From positions 1 through 64,000 of the forward strand of contig SCTY01000059.1 in assembly GCA_004297625.1 (NCBI GenBank): a DNA stretch of 64,000 nucleotides, in the 5' to 3' direction. Shown here piece after piece: positions 32,460 to 40,695 of the stretch. This DNA is from Betaproteobacteria bacterium (lineage in GTDB: Bacteria > Pseudomonadota > Gammaproteobacteria > Burkholderiales > SG8-39). Every line of letters begins with the position of its first letter. The stretch's first letter is position 1. Both the position numbers and the translations under genes were made by a program. Under the pieces are notes generated by a model that saw nothing but the letters and a program-made list of their open reading frames with translations, searched no databases and was not told the DNA's origin.

Positions 32460-32576
32460 ATGGAGAACTTCATCAAACACTTTGTGCGCGACACGAATGG
32501 AGCCTGGCGCTGTATCAGAGCAGCCGACGTTGCGCAGCTCCTCGACAACGAGCACGACAGACAGCGGCGCCGCTAA
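32460..32576 (+). CDS. possible 38-residue small protein
   Basis: The frame starts at ATG 32460 after GGGGCGGCC and encodes a 38-residue basic protein whose first part, NFIKHFVRDTNGAWRCIR, resembles the start of short hypothetical proteins common in proteobacteria that begin with a F/Y-VR-x2-G-x-W-x-C pattern. It ends 10 bases before the next gene. Too short to be sure; conservation between relatives would decide. Confidence 0.35.
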   Translation: MENFIKHFVRDTNGAWRCIRAADVAQLLDNEHDRQRRR

Positions 32577-32586
32577 TCCAAACAAG

Positions 32587-32997
32587 ATGGCCCACCGCGT
32601 TCTCCTCGCTGCGCCTCACGACGTCATTCTCGACGTGCAACCCGCTCTTGCAAAATGTCTGGAACTGTCCGCTGCAGAAACGTTAGACGAAGCCATCACC
32701 CGGCTGCACGCGGACAAGCCGGAGATGCTCCTGGTGTGTTATGCCTTCGACAACGTGCGTCCCTTCCGGCTTCTTCAATATCTGCAGCTCGAGTGGCAGG
32801 GGCCCAAGATGCCGATCATGCTCATCCGGGCAGTACCAGTGAGTACGGGCAAAGCAGAGGAAGCGGAAATTTTCGAGGCGTACAGTTCACTCGGCGTTCT
32901 TCACTTCTTCAACCTCTGGAACCAGATAGCACAACACGGCAGGGAAGTGGCGCTGCGGCGACTCCAGCACGCCGTGCAATCAATACTCCCGACTTAG
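32587..32997 (+). CDS. response-regulator-receiver-like protein, unknown
   Basis: A 136-residue protein that reads like a degenerate receiver domain: strand HRVLLAAPHDVI, strand MLLVCYAF where a receiver would carry the phosphoryl Asp, and strand MPIMLIRAVPV with a following helix. The phospho-acceptor and acidic pocket are not recognisable (CYAFDN replaces the usual D at the strand end), so it would be a pseudo-receiver at best. No recognisable output domain. Confidence 0.55.
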   Translation: MAHRVLLAAPHDVILDVQPALAKCLELSAAETLDEAITRLHADKPEMLLVCYAFDNVRPFRLLQYLQLEWQGPKMPIMLIRAVPVSTGKAEEAEIFEAYSSLGVLHFFNLWNQIAQHGREVALRRLQHAVQSILPT

Positions 32998-33147
32998 ACG
33001 CATACCCGGGCGGTCCCAACGGCACAGCGCGGTATGTCGGGGGCGGACGACGAATATCGCTTTGATTTCTCAGGGTTAAAACTACAGTGAAAGCCTCGGT
33101 TCCGCGACTTGAGGCGGCTGCCGTAATGCCTGATTCTCGGAGCAATC

Positions 33148-33366
33148 GTGGAAGAACAGACCTCGCAGCACTGCTCACCGGACCGCGTGCTTGCTCTCGA
33201 GCGCGCGGCCGCCATGGTCGGAGGGCACGCCGAGCTCGCCCAACGGCTGAAGGTTCCGCATAGACAGGTGGATTACTGGCTCCGGGAGATCGGGACGCCG
33301 CCGGATACGGTGTTCTTCGACGTCCTGGACATCATCATCCAGAACGCGGGGGTCGGAAAAGACTAG
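33148..33366 (+). CDS. small helix-turn-helix protein
   Basis: A 72-residue protein whose middle (GGHAELAQRLKVPHRQVDYWLREIG) matches a Cro/YdaS-type helix-turn-helix: a first helix with A-E-L-A, a turn after RLKV, and a recognition helix HRQVDYWLR. GTG start with GGAG 8 bases upstream. It may be a DNA-binding regulator. It overlaps the end of the convergent DUF1178 gene by 4 bases. Confidence 0.65.
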   Translation: MEEQTSQHCSPDRVLALERAAAMVGGHAELAQRLKVPHRQVDYWLREIGTPPDTVFFDVLDIIIQNAGVGKD

Positions 33367-33836
33367 TTGAGCCGCGTGGGCGGCAGCGGGAGCCGCGCCA
33401 CGGGGATGCCTTCGTCGAGCAGCTCGTCGTGCTCCTCCGGGGTCGCCTGTCCTCGGATTGCGCGCGCCGGCGCCTCCTCGTAGAAGATCTTCCGCGCCTC
33501 GGCGGGGAATTGCTTGCCGACGTCCTCGGTTTTCGTGAGCAACTCGTCCAGCATGCGCGAATAGAGCATCTGCGCGATGGCGAACGGGTCCTTGCCTTCC
33601 ATCTCGGGCGTAGGCTCCGCCACGGGAGTTGCCGGCACGGCAGGTTTCTTGGGCTCCGGGGCGCCGAGGTTCACGCGCGAGGCCGACGGGACGCGCTCGA
33701 TCTTCGCCGAGCCGCAGCTCGGGCAGGAAAGCAGATGGCGATCCTTTTGGTCCGCGAAATCGGCGGCCGAGCCGAACCAGCCTTCGAACCGGTGGCCCGT
33801 CGCGCAAAGCAGATCGAAAACAATCATTTGCCGCAT
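33363..33836 (-). CDS. DUF1178 family protein
   Basis: A 157-residue protein with the DUF1178 pattern: N-terminal MIVFDLLCATGHRFEGWFGSAADF, a CxxC pair in LSCPSCGSAKIERVPSASR, then a Pro-rich linker and the C-terminal EEHDELLDEGIPVARLPLP. The CxxC with the earlier Cys and His suggests a zinc ribbon. Function unknown, widespread in alpha- and betaproteobacteria. The second Met (MIVFD, 9 bases later) is an equally good start. Confidence 0.88.
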   Translation of the reverse strand: MRQMIVFDLLCATGHRFEGWFGSAADFADQKDRHLLSCPSCGSAKIERVPSASRVNLGAPEPKKPAVPATPVAEPTPEMEGKDPFAIAQMLYSRMLDELLTKTEDVGKQFPAEARKIFYEEAPARAIRGQATPEEHDELLDEGIPVARLPLPPTRLN

Positions 33837-33850
33837 TCTACAATGAGACC

Positions 33851-34570
33851 GTGACCCCCCTTGTTTTCCTGCACGGTCTGGGAGGCGGCCATGCCGCGTG
33901 GAACGCGCAGCTCTCGTACTTCAGGAGCCTCGGCTATCCCTGCATCGCCTGGGACCAGCCCGGCTATGGCCCCGCGCCGATGGTGGATCCCTACACGCTC
34001 GAGAACGTCGCCGGAAAGCTGAAGGAGATCATCAGCGCGCCTTCCGTGCTGATCGGCCACAGCATGGGCGGCTTCATCGCGCAGGAGGCCTACGCGCGCT
34101 TCCCGAGCATCGCTAAAGCCCTGGTCCTCGGCTTCACCAGCGCGGCGTTCGGAGCCGGCGAATTCGCGAAGCAATTCCTCGCGGCGCGCACCGCCCCGCT
34201 CGACGAGGGAAAGACCATGGGCGAGATCGCGGCGCGGCTCATGTCCACCATGCGCGGGAGCAAGTCGGATCCGGCCGGGCTTGCGCATGCCGAGCGCATC
34301 ATGGGCGGCATCTCTCCCGACACTTACCGCAAAGCGGCCGAGCTCCTCACCACGTTCGACCGCCGCGCGGACCTGGAGCGCATTGCCGTGCCCACGCTGC
34401 TCATCGCCGGAAGCGAGGACAAGACCGCGCCTCCCTCCGTAATGCAGCGCATGGCCGAAAAAATTCCCGGCGCCGAGCTGGTGATCCTGGAAGGCTGCGG
34501 GCACCTCGGGCCCATGGACCAGCCGGCGGCGTTCAACGCAGCGCTCGAAGCCTTTCTGAAGAAGCTATGA
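33851..34570 (+). CDS. alpha/beta hydrolase
   Basis: A 239-residue alpha/beta hydrolase. The oxyanion loop is HGLGGGHAAW at residue 8, the nucleophile elbow is GHSMGG near residue 66, the acid is in GSEDKTAPP and the His in GCGHLGPMDQP. The GTG start at 33851 gives the family-typical MTPLVFLHG. It resembles 3-oxoadipate enol-lactonase/haloperoxidase-like hydrolases of aromatic catabolism. The stop overlaps the start of the ACAD-like gene (ATGA). Confidence 0.87.
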   Translation: MTPLVFLHGLGGGHAAWNAQLSYFRSLGYPCIAWDQPGYGPAPMVDPYTLENVAGKLKEIISAPSVLIGHSMGGFIAQEAYARFPSIAKALVLGFTSAAFGAGEFAKQFLAARTAPLDEGKTMGEIAARLMSTMRGSKSDPAGLAHAERIMGGISPDTYRKAAELLTTFDRRADLERIAVPTLLIAGSEDKTAPPSVMQRMAEKIPGAELVILEGCGHLGPMDQPAAFNAALEAFLKKL

Positions 34571-35793
34571 ACAGTCCGGTTTGCGGCGCGGGCTACGAAC
34601 TCACGCCGAGGCAGCGGGAGCTCATCGCGCTCGCCGAATCGCTCGGTCCGCGTTTCGCCGAGCGTGCGGCGCGCTATGACCGCGAAGCGAGCTTTCCACA
34701 CGAGAACTACGCCGACCTCAAGGCGGCCGGCCTGCTCTCCCTGTGCGTGCCCGAGAAGTTCGGCGGGCGCGGGGCCGACCTCAAGAGCTACTCGCTCGTT
34801 TCGGCGACGCTGGGAAAGTACTGCGGCGCCACTGCCCTCACCTTCAACATGCACGCCTGCTCGACGCTCTGGCCCGGCGTGCTCTCGGACGCGCTCGACA
34901 TGACCGACGAGCAGCGTGCCGAGCACGAGAAGCACCGGGCGATTCATTTCGCGAGAGTGGTCTCCGAGGGCGCCATCTACGCGCAGCCTTTCTCGGAAGG
35001 CAGCGCGGCCGCCGCGGGGCGCGCGCCCTTCGGCACCACCGCGACGCGGGCGGACGGCGGCTGGCTCATCAACGGCCGCAAGATCTTCGCCTCGCTTTCC
35101 GGCGCAGCCAACTATTACGGGCTGCTGTGCACCGAGAACAAGCCCGAGCTCTCGATGCGCGACACGCTCTACATCGCGGTGCCCGCAACGGCGCCCGGGC
35201 TCACGGTGACCGGCGAATGGGATCCGCTCGGCATGCGCGGCACCGTGTCGCGCAACCTGGTGTTCAAGGACGTATTCGTCCCCGACGAAGCCCAGATGAT
35301 GCCGCGCGGCGTGTACTTCCAGGCGGCGAGCCGCTGGCCGCACATGTTCACCACGCTCTCGCCGACCTATTTAGGCATCGCCATCGCGGCGTACGAATTC
35401 ACCGTTGCTTACTTGAGAGGAGAAATTCAGGGCGTGCCCGTCAAACGGCGCATGTATCCGACCAAGCAGATCGCGGTGGCCGAGATGTGGGTGAAGCTCG
35501 AGCAGACGCGCGCCCTCTTCCTGCGCATGCTCGAGGACGCGCGCGTCGACCCGCCCAAGGAGGCGCGCCTGCGCGCCTATGCAGCGCAGTTCACCCTCAT
35601 GGAGAACGCGAACGACATTTGCCGGCTCGCGATCCGCACCTGCGGCGGCCAGTCGATGCTGAAGTCGCTGCCGCTCGAGCGCATGTACCGCGACTCGCGC
35701 TGCGGCTCGCTGATGCTGCCGTGGACCGCCGAGCTATGCCTCGACCGCATCGGGCGCGAGGCGCTCTACGAGCCCGGGGAGTCCGACGAGTAG
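34567..35793 (+). CDS. acyl-CoA dehydrogenase-like flavoprotein, catalytic Glu absent
   Basis: A 408-residue protein of the ACAD fold. N-terminal helical domain, middle beta domain (SEGSAAAAGRAPFGTTA, WLINGRKIFASLSGAANYY) and C-terminal helical domain with LPLERMYRDSRCG. The catalytic Glu of common ACADs (in YEGT) is replaced here: the sequence reads LMLPWTAEL, and no Glu is seen at the isovaleryl-type alternative position. Flavin monooxygenases and related non-dehydrogenase members of the fold share this lack. Coupled with the hydrolase gene by a 4-base overlap. Confidence 0.85.
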   Translation: MNSPVCGAGYELTPRQRELIALAESLGPRFAERAARYDREASFPHENYADLKAAGLLSLCVPEKFGGRGADLKSYSLVSATLGKYCGATALTFNMHACSTLWPGVLSDALDMTDEQRAEHEKHRAIHFARVVSEGAIYAQPFSEGSAAAAGRAPFGTTATRADGGWLINGRKIFASLSGAANYYGLLCTENKPELSMRDTLYIAVPATAPGLTVTGEWDPLGMRGTVSRNLVFKDVFVPDEAQMMPRGVYFQAASRWPHMFTTLSPTYLGIAIAAYEFTVAYLRGEIQGVPVKRRMYPTKQIAVAEMWVKLEQTRALFLRMLEDARVDPPKEARLRAYAAQFTLMENANDICRLAIRTCGGQSMLKSLPLERMYRDSRCGSLMLPWTAELCLDRIGREALYEPGESDE

Positions 35794-36588
35794 TTAGTCG
35801 ACGCGCAGCTCGACGTCGCCCAGGCCGTCGACCGAGAACTTGATGTGATCGCCGTGCTTCGGATACTTCGAGGTGATGATGCTGCCGGTGAGGACGATGT
35901 CGCCGCGCAGCAGGCCGCGGCCGTGCGCGGCGAGGTGGTCGGCGATCCAGGCGACCGCGGCGAAGGGATGGCCCATGGCGTCGCGCCCGTGGCCCTCGCC
36001 CACCAGCGCTCCGTTGATATGCGCGGCGCCGCGCGCCCCTGAGAGCTCGAGCTTCTGCCATTCGCGCACGCGCGCGCCGAGCACCGCGCCCTCGTTCCAG
36101 GCGTTATCGGCAATGAGCTCGAAGGGATGCTTCGAGAGCTCGGAGTAGTCGGCGTTGCGGTCGTCCGCGATCTCGAGCGCCGGCATCACCGCGCCGACCG
36201 AGCGCGCGACGCGCTCGTGCGAGAACGGCGCGTCGGCGGCGGGCAGGTCCTCGGCCATCTCGACCGCGATCTCGAATTCGACGAGGAGCCGCCCGTAGTC
36301 GGCGGCGCGCACCCGCGCCGGCGAGCGCAGGATCGTCGACTCGAGGACGGCGCCGGCGAGCGGCTCGTGGATGCCCACCATGCGCCGCATCTCGGCGCTC
36401 GTCAGCGCGATCTTGTAGCCGACGATCGCGCCCAGCTTGTCCGAGCGCAGGGCGACGAACGCGTCCTGGATCGCGTAGGCCTCCTCGGGCGTGTGCGGCG
36501 CGACGCTCGCGGGTAGCGGGGCGAAGCGTTGACGGCGCTCGTGCGACTCGAAAAGCAGCTTCGCCGCCTGCCTTTGCCGGGACTTCAT
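35794..36588 (-). CDS. 2-oxopent-4-enoate hydratase / 4-oxalocrotonate decarboxylase family
   Basis: A 264-residue protein of the HpaH/MhpD/XylI family. GYKIALTS near residue 60 carries the active lysine, EFEIAVEMAEDL supplies acidic metal ligands, and NDRNADYSELS-like IADDRNADY and GDIVLTGSI follow. These Mg-dependent enzymes hydrate 2-oxopent-4-enoate or decarboxylate oxalocrotonate in meta-cleavage pathways. The ATG overlaps the end of the 3-hydroxyanthranilate dioxygenase gene (ATGA), so a step after 2-aminomuconate deamination is plausible. Confidence 0.85.
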   Translation of the reverse strand: MKSRQRQAAKLLFESHERRQRFAPLPASVAPHTPEEAYAIQDAFVALRSDKLGAIVGYKIALTSAEMRRMVGIHEPLAGAVLESTILRSPARVRAADYGRLLVEFEIAVEMAEDLPAADAPFSHERVARSVGAVMPALEIADDRNADYSELSKHPFELIADNAWNEGAVLGARVREWQKLELSGARGAAHINGALVGEGHGRDAMGHPFAAVAWIADHLAAHGRGLLRGDIVLTGSIITSKYPKHGDHIKFSVDGLGDVELRVD

Positions 36589-37094
36589 GCCTTCCCCGGG
36601 TGGATGTGCCCGCATTCCGGGCACTTACGCGTGCCGCCGTAGAACGCGGCAAATAGCGGAGGCAGGTCGGCGACGATGTTCTGCACGTTGGCTTCCACGC
36701 GATGCACCAGCGCCCAGCAGGCAGGACAGTACCACTCGAAGGCGTCGTCGACAGCGCGCGGGCGGATTTTCTCGACCACCAGTCCGACCGAGCCGGCCGG
36801 GCGCTGCGGCGAGTGGCGGAAGTGCCCCGGAATCAGCAGGATCTCCCCTTCCCGGATCGGGATGTCGCGCGGCTTTCCGTGCTCGATCGCCTTGAGCACC
36901 ATGTCGCCGCGCAGCTGATAGAAGAATTCCTCGTAGGGATCGTCGTGGTAATCGGTGCGCGCGTTGGGCCCGCCGACCACCTGCACGATGAGGTCCTGCG
37001 CCTCGCGGAACACGAGCTGGTTGCCGACCGGCGGCTTGAGCAGGTGCGCGTGCTCTTCGATCCAGCGGTTGAAATTGAACGCCGAGAGCGCCAC
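36585..37094 (-). CDS. nbaC: 3-hydroxyanthranilate 3,4-dioxygenase
   Basis: A 169-residue cupin. The iron-binding cupin motif is in DYHDDPYEEFFYQLRG (residues 48 onward) with a later His in PGHFRHSPQRP, and the C-terminus has the bacterial rubredoxin-like pair CPACW and CPECGHIH. It opens 3-hydroxyanthranilate to 2-amino-3-carboxymuconate semialdehyde. GTG start. Genes for the next steps (ACMSD, aminomuconate semialdehyde dehydrogenase) are absent, but a ruined RidA-type gene lies just upstream on the other strand. Confidence 0.9.
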   Translation of the reverse strand: MALSAFNFNRWIEEHAHLLKPPVGNQLVFREAQDLIVQVVGGPNARTDYHDDPYEEFFYQLRGDMVLKAIEHGKPRDIPIREGEILLIPGHFRHSPQRPAGSVGLVVEKIRPRAVDDAFEWYCPACWALVHRVEANVQNIVADLPPLFAAFYGGTRKCPECGHIHPGKA

Positions 37095-37132
37095 AAAATG
37101 CCTCCCGAGCCATTTTAATCGGAAGGGACCGC

Positions 37133-37402
37133 ATGAAAAGACAAGCGATTCGCAGCCCGCATATCCCCGAGCCGCCGCCGCAGAGGTGGTCTCCCGCCAT
37201 CCGCGTGGGCGACCGCCGGCGGGAAGATGACGACATGGCGAAAATGGCCACCTTCCTCACCAACATCAAGAAGAACACCGAGGTGTGACGGGCCCGTGGG
37301 GAATTCTTCACGGGCGACTTTCCGGCTTCGACCCTCGTCGAGGTACGCGCGCTCGCCAAGCCCGGGGTCCTCGTGGAGATCGAGGCGGTCGCCCATATAT
37401 AG
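37133..37402 (+). pseudogene. RidA-family pseudogene (aminomuconate deaminase-like)
   Basis: Reading from ATG 37133 gives a RidA N-terminus (PEPPPQRWSPAIRVG), then an abrupt jump to the mid-protein segment MAKMATFLTNIKKNTEV, an in-frame TGA at 37286-37288, and then a clean RidA C-terminus (GEFFTGDFPASTLVEVRAL and VLVEIEAVAHI) ending at TAG. About 50-60 codons are missing after RVG, and the TGA sits where relatives have Trp (TGG). One deletion and one nonsense mutation therefore inactivate it. Beside nbaC it was probably a 2-aminomuconate deaminase. Confidence 0.8.
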
Positions 37403-37429
37403 GCAGCAGCGTGTAATAAAAGGGACCGA

Positions 37430-37435
37430 TATAAT
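37430..37435 (+). promoter_or_regulatory. -10 element of the marR-emrAB operon
   Basis: A perfect TATAAT lies 42 bases before the marR ATG. It is inside an AT-rich patch with TAATAA repeated 12-16 bases apart, a possible MarR operator. The -35 region is poor (around 37407-37412), as is common for regulated promoters. Confidence 0.5.
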
Positions 37436-37477
37436 AAGCAAGCTGTCTATCCCCCCGTAAGAAAGGTTTCGCCCTGC

Positions 37478-37918
37478 ATGGACGTGCGCGAAGCTTTTAC
37501 TCTGCAGCTCTCCCGCATCAGCCGGGGGTGGCGCGCGCGCTTGGACGAGAGGCTTCGCGACACCGGGCTCACGCAGGCGCGCTGGACCACACTGCTGCAC
37601 CTCGCGCGCGGCGCGGAAGGCATGACGCAGCGCGAGCTCGCCCGCCGGCTCGGCGTGGAAGGCGCAACGATCGGCCGGCTGCTCGACGGCCTGGAGAAGC
37701 AAGCGCTCATCGAGCGGCGCGATGTCAGCGGCGACCGCCGCGCCTATCACATTCATCTGACCGCTGCCGCCCAGCCGGTGCTTAAAGAGATCAACAGCAT
37801 TGCCGCTTCCCTGAGGCGGGAGCTCCTTGCCGGAATCTCCGCAGATGACCTTACGACCTGCACCGCCGTGCTTCGCGACATCGGCGAGCGCCTGGAGAAA
37901 CACCCTGAAGACCGCTGA
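37478..37918 (+). CDS. MarR-family transcriptional regulator
   Basis: A 146-residue winged-helix protein. The recognition helix and wing are in TQRELARRLGVEGATIGRLLDGLEK, split as TQRELARRLGVEG plus the wing ERRDVSGDRRAYHIHLT. It is of the SlyA/EmrR group that represses efflux operons until a phenolic or drug ligand binds. It is the first gene of the operon with emrA and emrB, and overlaps emrA. Confidence 0.92.
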   Translation: MDVREAFTLQLSRISRGWRARLDERLRDTGLTQARWTTLLHLARGAEGMTQRELARRLGVEGATIGRLLDGLEKQALIERRDVSGDRRAYHIHLTAAAQPVLKEINSIAASLRRELLAGISADDLTTCTAVLRDIGERLEKHPEDR

Positions 37919-39017
37919 AGAACGCGCCCGCCCTCGGCGCAACGGCAAGGCCATCCGGCTTGCGCTACTCGCCATTCTCGTCATCGCCGGTTTCGCGGCG
38001 CTCGGAGCGTGGCTCGCGCATCGATGGACGCACGTCGAGGTCGACGACGCGCGCATCGCCGCCGATGTCATCGCGGTCGGAAGCCAGGCCGCCGGGCGCG
38101 TCACCAAGATCGCCGTCATCGCCGGCGATCGCGTCGCCAAGGGCGATCTGCTGGCCAGCCTGGAAAGCGAGCAGGCCGAGCTGCAATTGAAGGAAATCGA
38201 CGCGGACATCGCCCGCACGGCAGCGGAGCAAAGCCGCCTGCGTGCGCAGCAGGCGATGGTCCGCAACCAGATCGACAGCCGCCGCACGGCGGCGCGCGCG
38301 CAGCTCGAGGCGAGCGAAGCGGAGCACAGCGCCGCCGAAGCGGACCTCGCGACGGTGAAGAACGATTACGAGCGCATGGGCAGCCTGCGCCGCGTGGGCA
38401 TGATCTCCCTACAGGGCTTCGAGGCGGCGCGCGGAAGGTTCCTGACCGCGCAGCAGCAGGAACGACGCTCGGCTGCAGGAGTTCGCGCGGCACGCGCCGC
38501 GATCTCCGTGATCGAAGCCGAAGCGGCCGAGACGAATGTCATCGAGCGGCAGATCGCCGGGCTCGAAGCGCAGAAGAATGCCTTCACCGCCCGGCGCGGC
38601 CAGCAGCTCGTCGACCTCGGTCATCGCGAAATTCGCGCGGCGTTCGATGGCGTGGTGGACGCGACCTTCGTCGACGCCGGCGAGTATGTCGCTCCTGGAA
38701 GCCGCCTTCTCATGTACCACGATCCCAGAAAGGTCTGGGTCGACGCGAACGTCAAGGAAACCGATTTCGCCAAGCTGAAGCTGCACGCACCGGCCAAGGT
38801 GAGCGTCGATGCTTATGCCGGCCGCACCTTCAAGGGCGAGGTCGCGCGTCTGGGCGAAGCCACGACGAGCCAGTTCGCCCTCCTTCCGAGCCCGAATCCG
38901 AGCGGCAACTTCACTAAGGTGACGCAGCGCCTGCCCGTGCGCATCGCCATAGAGCAGGACGCGGAGCTGCTGCGTCCCGGGATGATGGTCGAAGTCGAAA
39001 TCGATGTCGTCGACTGA
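37845..39017 (+). CDS. emrA: EmrA/HlyD membrane fusion protein
   Basis: About 390 residues. One N-terminal membrane helix (LALLAILVIAGFAALGAWLA), the first lipoyl half (VDDARIAADVIAVGSQAAGRV), a long coiled-coil hairpin (residues about 120-250) and the second half with beta-barrel. It links an inner-membrane pump to an outer-membrane channel. The start is uncertain: ATG 37845 lies 74 bases inside marR; the only closer option before the helix is a CTG at 37905. The 3' end overlaps emrB by 14 bases. Confidence 0.88.
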   Translation: MTLRPAPPCFATSASAWRNTLKTAEERARPRRNGKAIRLALLAILVIAGFAALGAWLAHRWTHVEVDDARIAADVIAVGSQAAGRVTKIAVIAGDRVAKGDLLASLESEQAELQLKEIDADIARTAAEQSRLRAQQAMVRNQIDSRRTAARAQLEASEAEHSAAEADLATVKNDYERMGSLRRVGMISLQGFEAARGRFLTAQQQERRSAAGVRAARAAISVIEAEAAETNVIERQIAGLEAQKNAFTARRGQQLVDLGHREIRAAFDGVVDATFVDAGEYVAPGSRLLMYHDPRKVWVDANVKETDFAKLKLHAPAKVSVDAYAGRTFKGEVARLGEATTSQFALLPSPNPSGNFTKVTQRLPVRIAIEQDAELLRPGMMVEVEIDVVD

Positions 39018-40572
39018 GGCGTTGTTCGCCCGGTACGGACCCTCCTACCGCTGGATGGCCACGGGCACGGCGCTGGTCGCTTCCATCGCGGTAATCCTGT
39101 CGGCCACGATCGTGAACGTGGCGATTCCGGACGTCATGGGCGCGTTCGGCATCGATCAGACCAAGGCCCAATGGCTGTCGACGGGATTCCTCGCCGCCAT
39201 GACGGCCACGATGCTGCTCACCGACTGGGCCGCACGCGCGCTCGGCCAGCGCGGCACCATCACGGCCGCCCTCCTCGCCTTCACCGCCGGCTCGCTGCTC
39301 GGGGGCATCGCGCCCAACGAGGACGTGCTCATCGCGGCGCGGGTTATCCAGGGGGCTGCCGCGGGCGTCGTGCAGCCGATGGCGATGGTCACCATGTTCC
39401 AGGTTTTCCCGCCGGAGCGCCGCGGCGCGGCGATGGGCATCTACGGCATCGGCGTGGTGCTGGCGCCCGCGCTGGGGCCCTGGGTCGGCGGCCTGCTGAT
39501 GGACAGCTTCAACTGGCGATACGTCTTCTATCTCGGAGTGCCGTTCGCTGCGCTGGGTCTTGCGCTCGCGAACATGTTCCTTCCGACGCGTGCCGATACG
39601 GGACCGCGCCCGAGATTCGACTGGATCGGCCTCGGGCTCATGAGCGTCTTCCTGCCCGCGCTTCTCACGGCGTTCTCGAGCGGGCAGCGCGCGGGCTGGG
39701 AGTCCGACACCGTGCTTGGCGAATTCGCGGTCGCCGCCGTCGCGCTCACGGGCTTCCTGTGGTGGGAGCGGCATACGGCGAAACCGCTGCTCGACTTGCG
39801 CGTTTTCAGCCAAGGCGCATTTTCAGCCGCTGCGCTCGTCAGCTTCGTGCTCGGCGCGGGCCTTTTCGGCACGACTTATCTGCTGCCGATCTTCGTGCAG
39901 ACGATACAGGGCATGACGCCGACCCAGGCGGGCCTGCTGCTGATGCCCGGCGGCTTCGCTCTGGCGCTGCTCTTTCCGATCGCCGGACGCCTGAGCGACC
40001 ACCTCGCTCCGGGCATTCTCATCGCTACCGGGCTGGTGGTGTTCGCGTATTCCTCGTATCTCACCTCGTACGCGGACGTGCACACCGGCTTTTGGCTGCT
40101 CGCCTGGTGGGTCGTGCTGAGCCGCGTCGGGCTCGGCCTCGTGTTCCCCGCGTTGAACGCCGGCTCCCTGCGCGTTCTCGCCCCGGAGTTCCTCGCGCAA
40201 GGCTCCGGCGCGATCAACTTCACGCGCCAGCTCGGCGGCGCCTTCGGCGTGAATCTGCTCGCCGTGGCGCTCGAGCGGCGCACCATGTTCCACGCCGATG
40301 CGCTCGCCGCGACGCAGACGCCTGACAATGCCGCGACCCTGGCGCTGCTTGCGCAGGTCGCAGGCTTGACGAAGAGCGCCGGCCTGCCGGATTTCCAGCA
40401 GCTGCCCGCGGCCGCGTGGTTTCTAGGGCAAAGCGTTTATCTGCAGGCAAGCACGCTCGCGTATCGCGACGGCTTTCTCATCACGGCGATCGTGTTCGCC
40501 GCGGCGCTCGTGCCGACATGGTTCCTCGAGCGCTACAGAAGGCGGATGCAAAGAGGAGAAGCGCGCAATTAG
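39004..40572 (+). CDS. emrB: EmrB/QacA DHA2-type MFS efflux pump
   Basis: A 522-residue MFS transporter with 14 predicted membrane helices. Signature motifs are VNVAIPDVMGAFG in helix 1, the motif-C segment GIYGIGVVLAPALGPWVGG in helix 5, and GFALALLFPIAGRLSD. It exports hydrophobic or phenolic compounds with EmrA and a TolC-type channel that is not encoded here. Located next to aromatic catabolic genes, it may protect against aromatic acids. Confidence 0.93.
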   Translation: MSSTEALFARYGPSYRWMATGTALVASIAVILSATIVNVAIPDVMGAFGIDQTKAQWLSTGFLAAMTATMLLTDWAARALGQRGTITAALLAFTAGSLLGGIAPNEDVLIAARVIQGAAAGVVQPMAMVTMFQVFPPERRGAAMGIYGIGVVLAPALGPWVGGLLMDSFNWRYVFYLGVPFAALGLALANMFLPTRADTGPRPRFDWIGLGLMSVFLPALLTAFSSGQRAGWESDTVLGEFAVAAVALTGFLWWERHTAKPLLDLRVFSQGAFSAAALVSFVLGAGLFGTTYLLPIFVQTIQGMTPTQAGLLLMPGGFALALLFPIAGRLSDHLAPGILIATGLVVFAYSSYLTSYADVHTGFWLLAWWVVLSRVGLGLVFPALNAGSLRVLAPEFLAQGSGAINFTRQLGGAFGVNLLAVALERRTMFHADALAATQTPDNAATLALLAQVAGLTKSAGLPDFQQLPAAAWFLGQSVYLQASTLAYRDGFLITAIVFAAALVPTWFLERYRRRMQRGEARN

Positions 40573-40695
40573 ATGGCCGGCAGGTACGGCGGTTGCAACG
40601 ACCCCGTAGGCATTTCCGGATGCGCTTCGCGTGCGCAAGCGGTCGGCACGGCAGGCGGCGCGGCGGTGGGCTACGGCCGGACCGGGAAGTCGCGA
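40573..40695. other. convergent intergenic gap
   Basis: This gap lies between the ends of emrB and the PhyH gene. It is GC-rich with several short inverted repeats, but I see no stem followed by a T run on either strand, so no intrinsic terminator is called. Confidence 0.4.
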
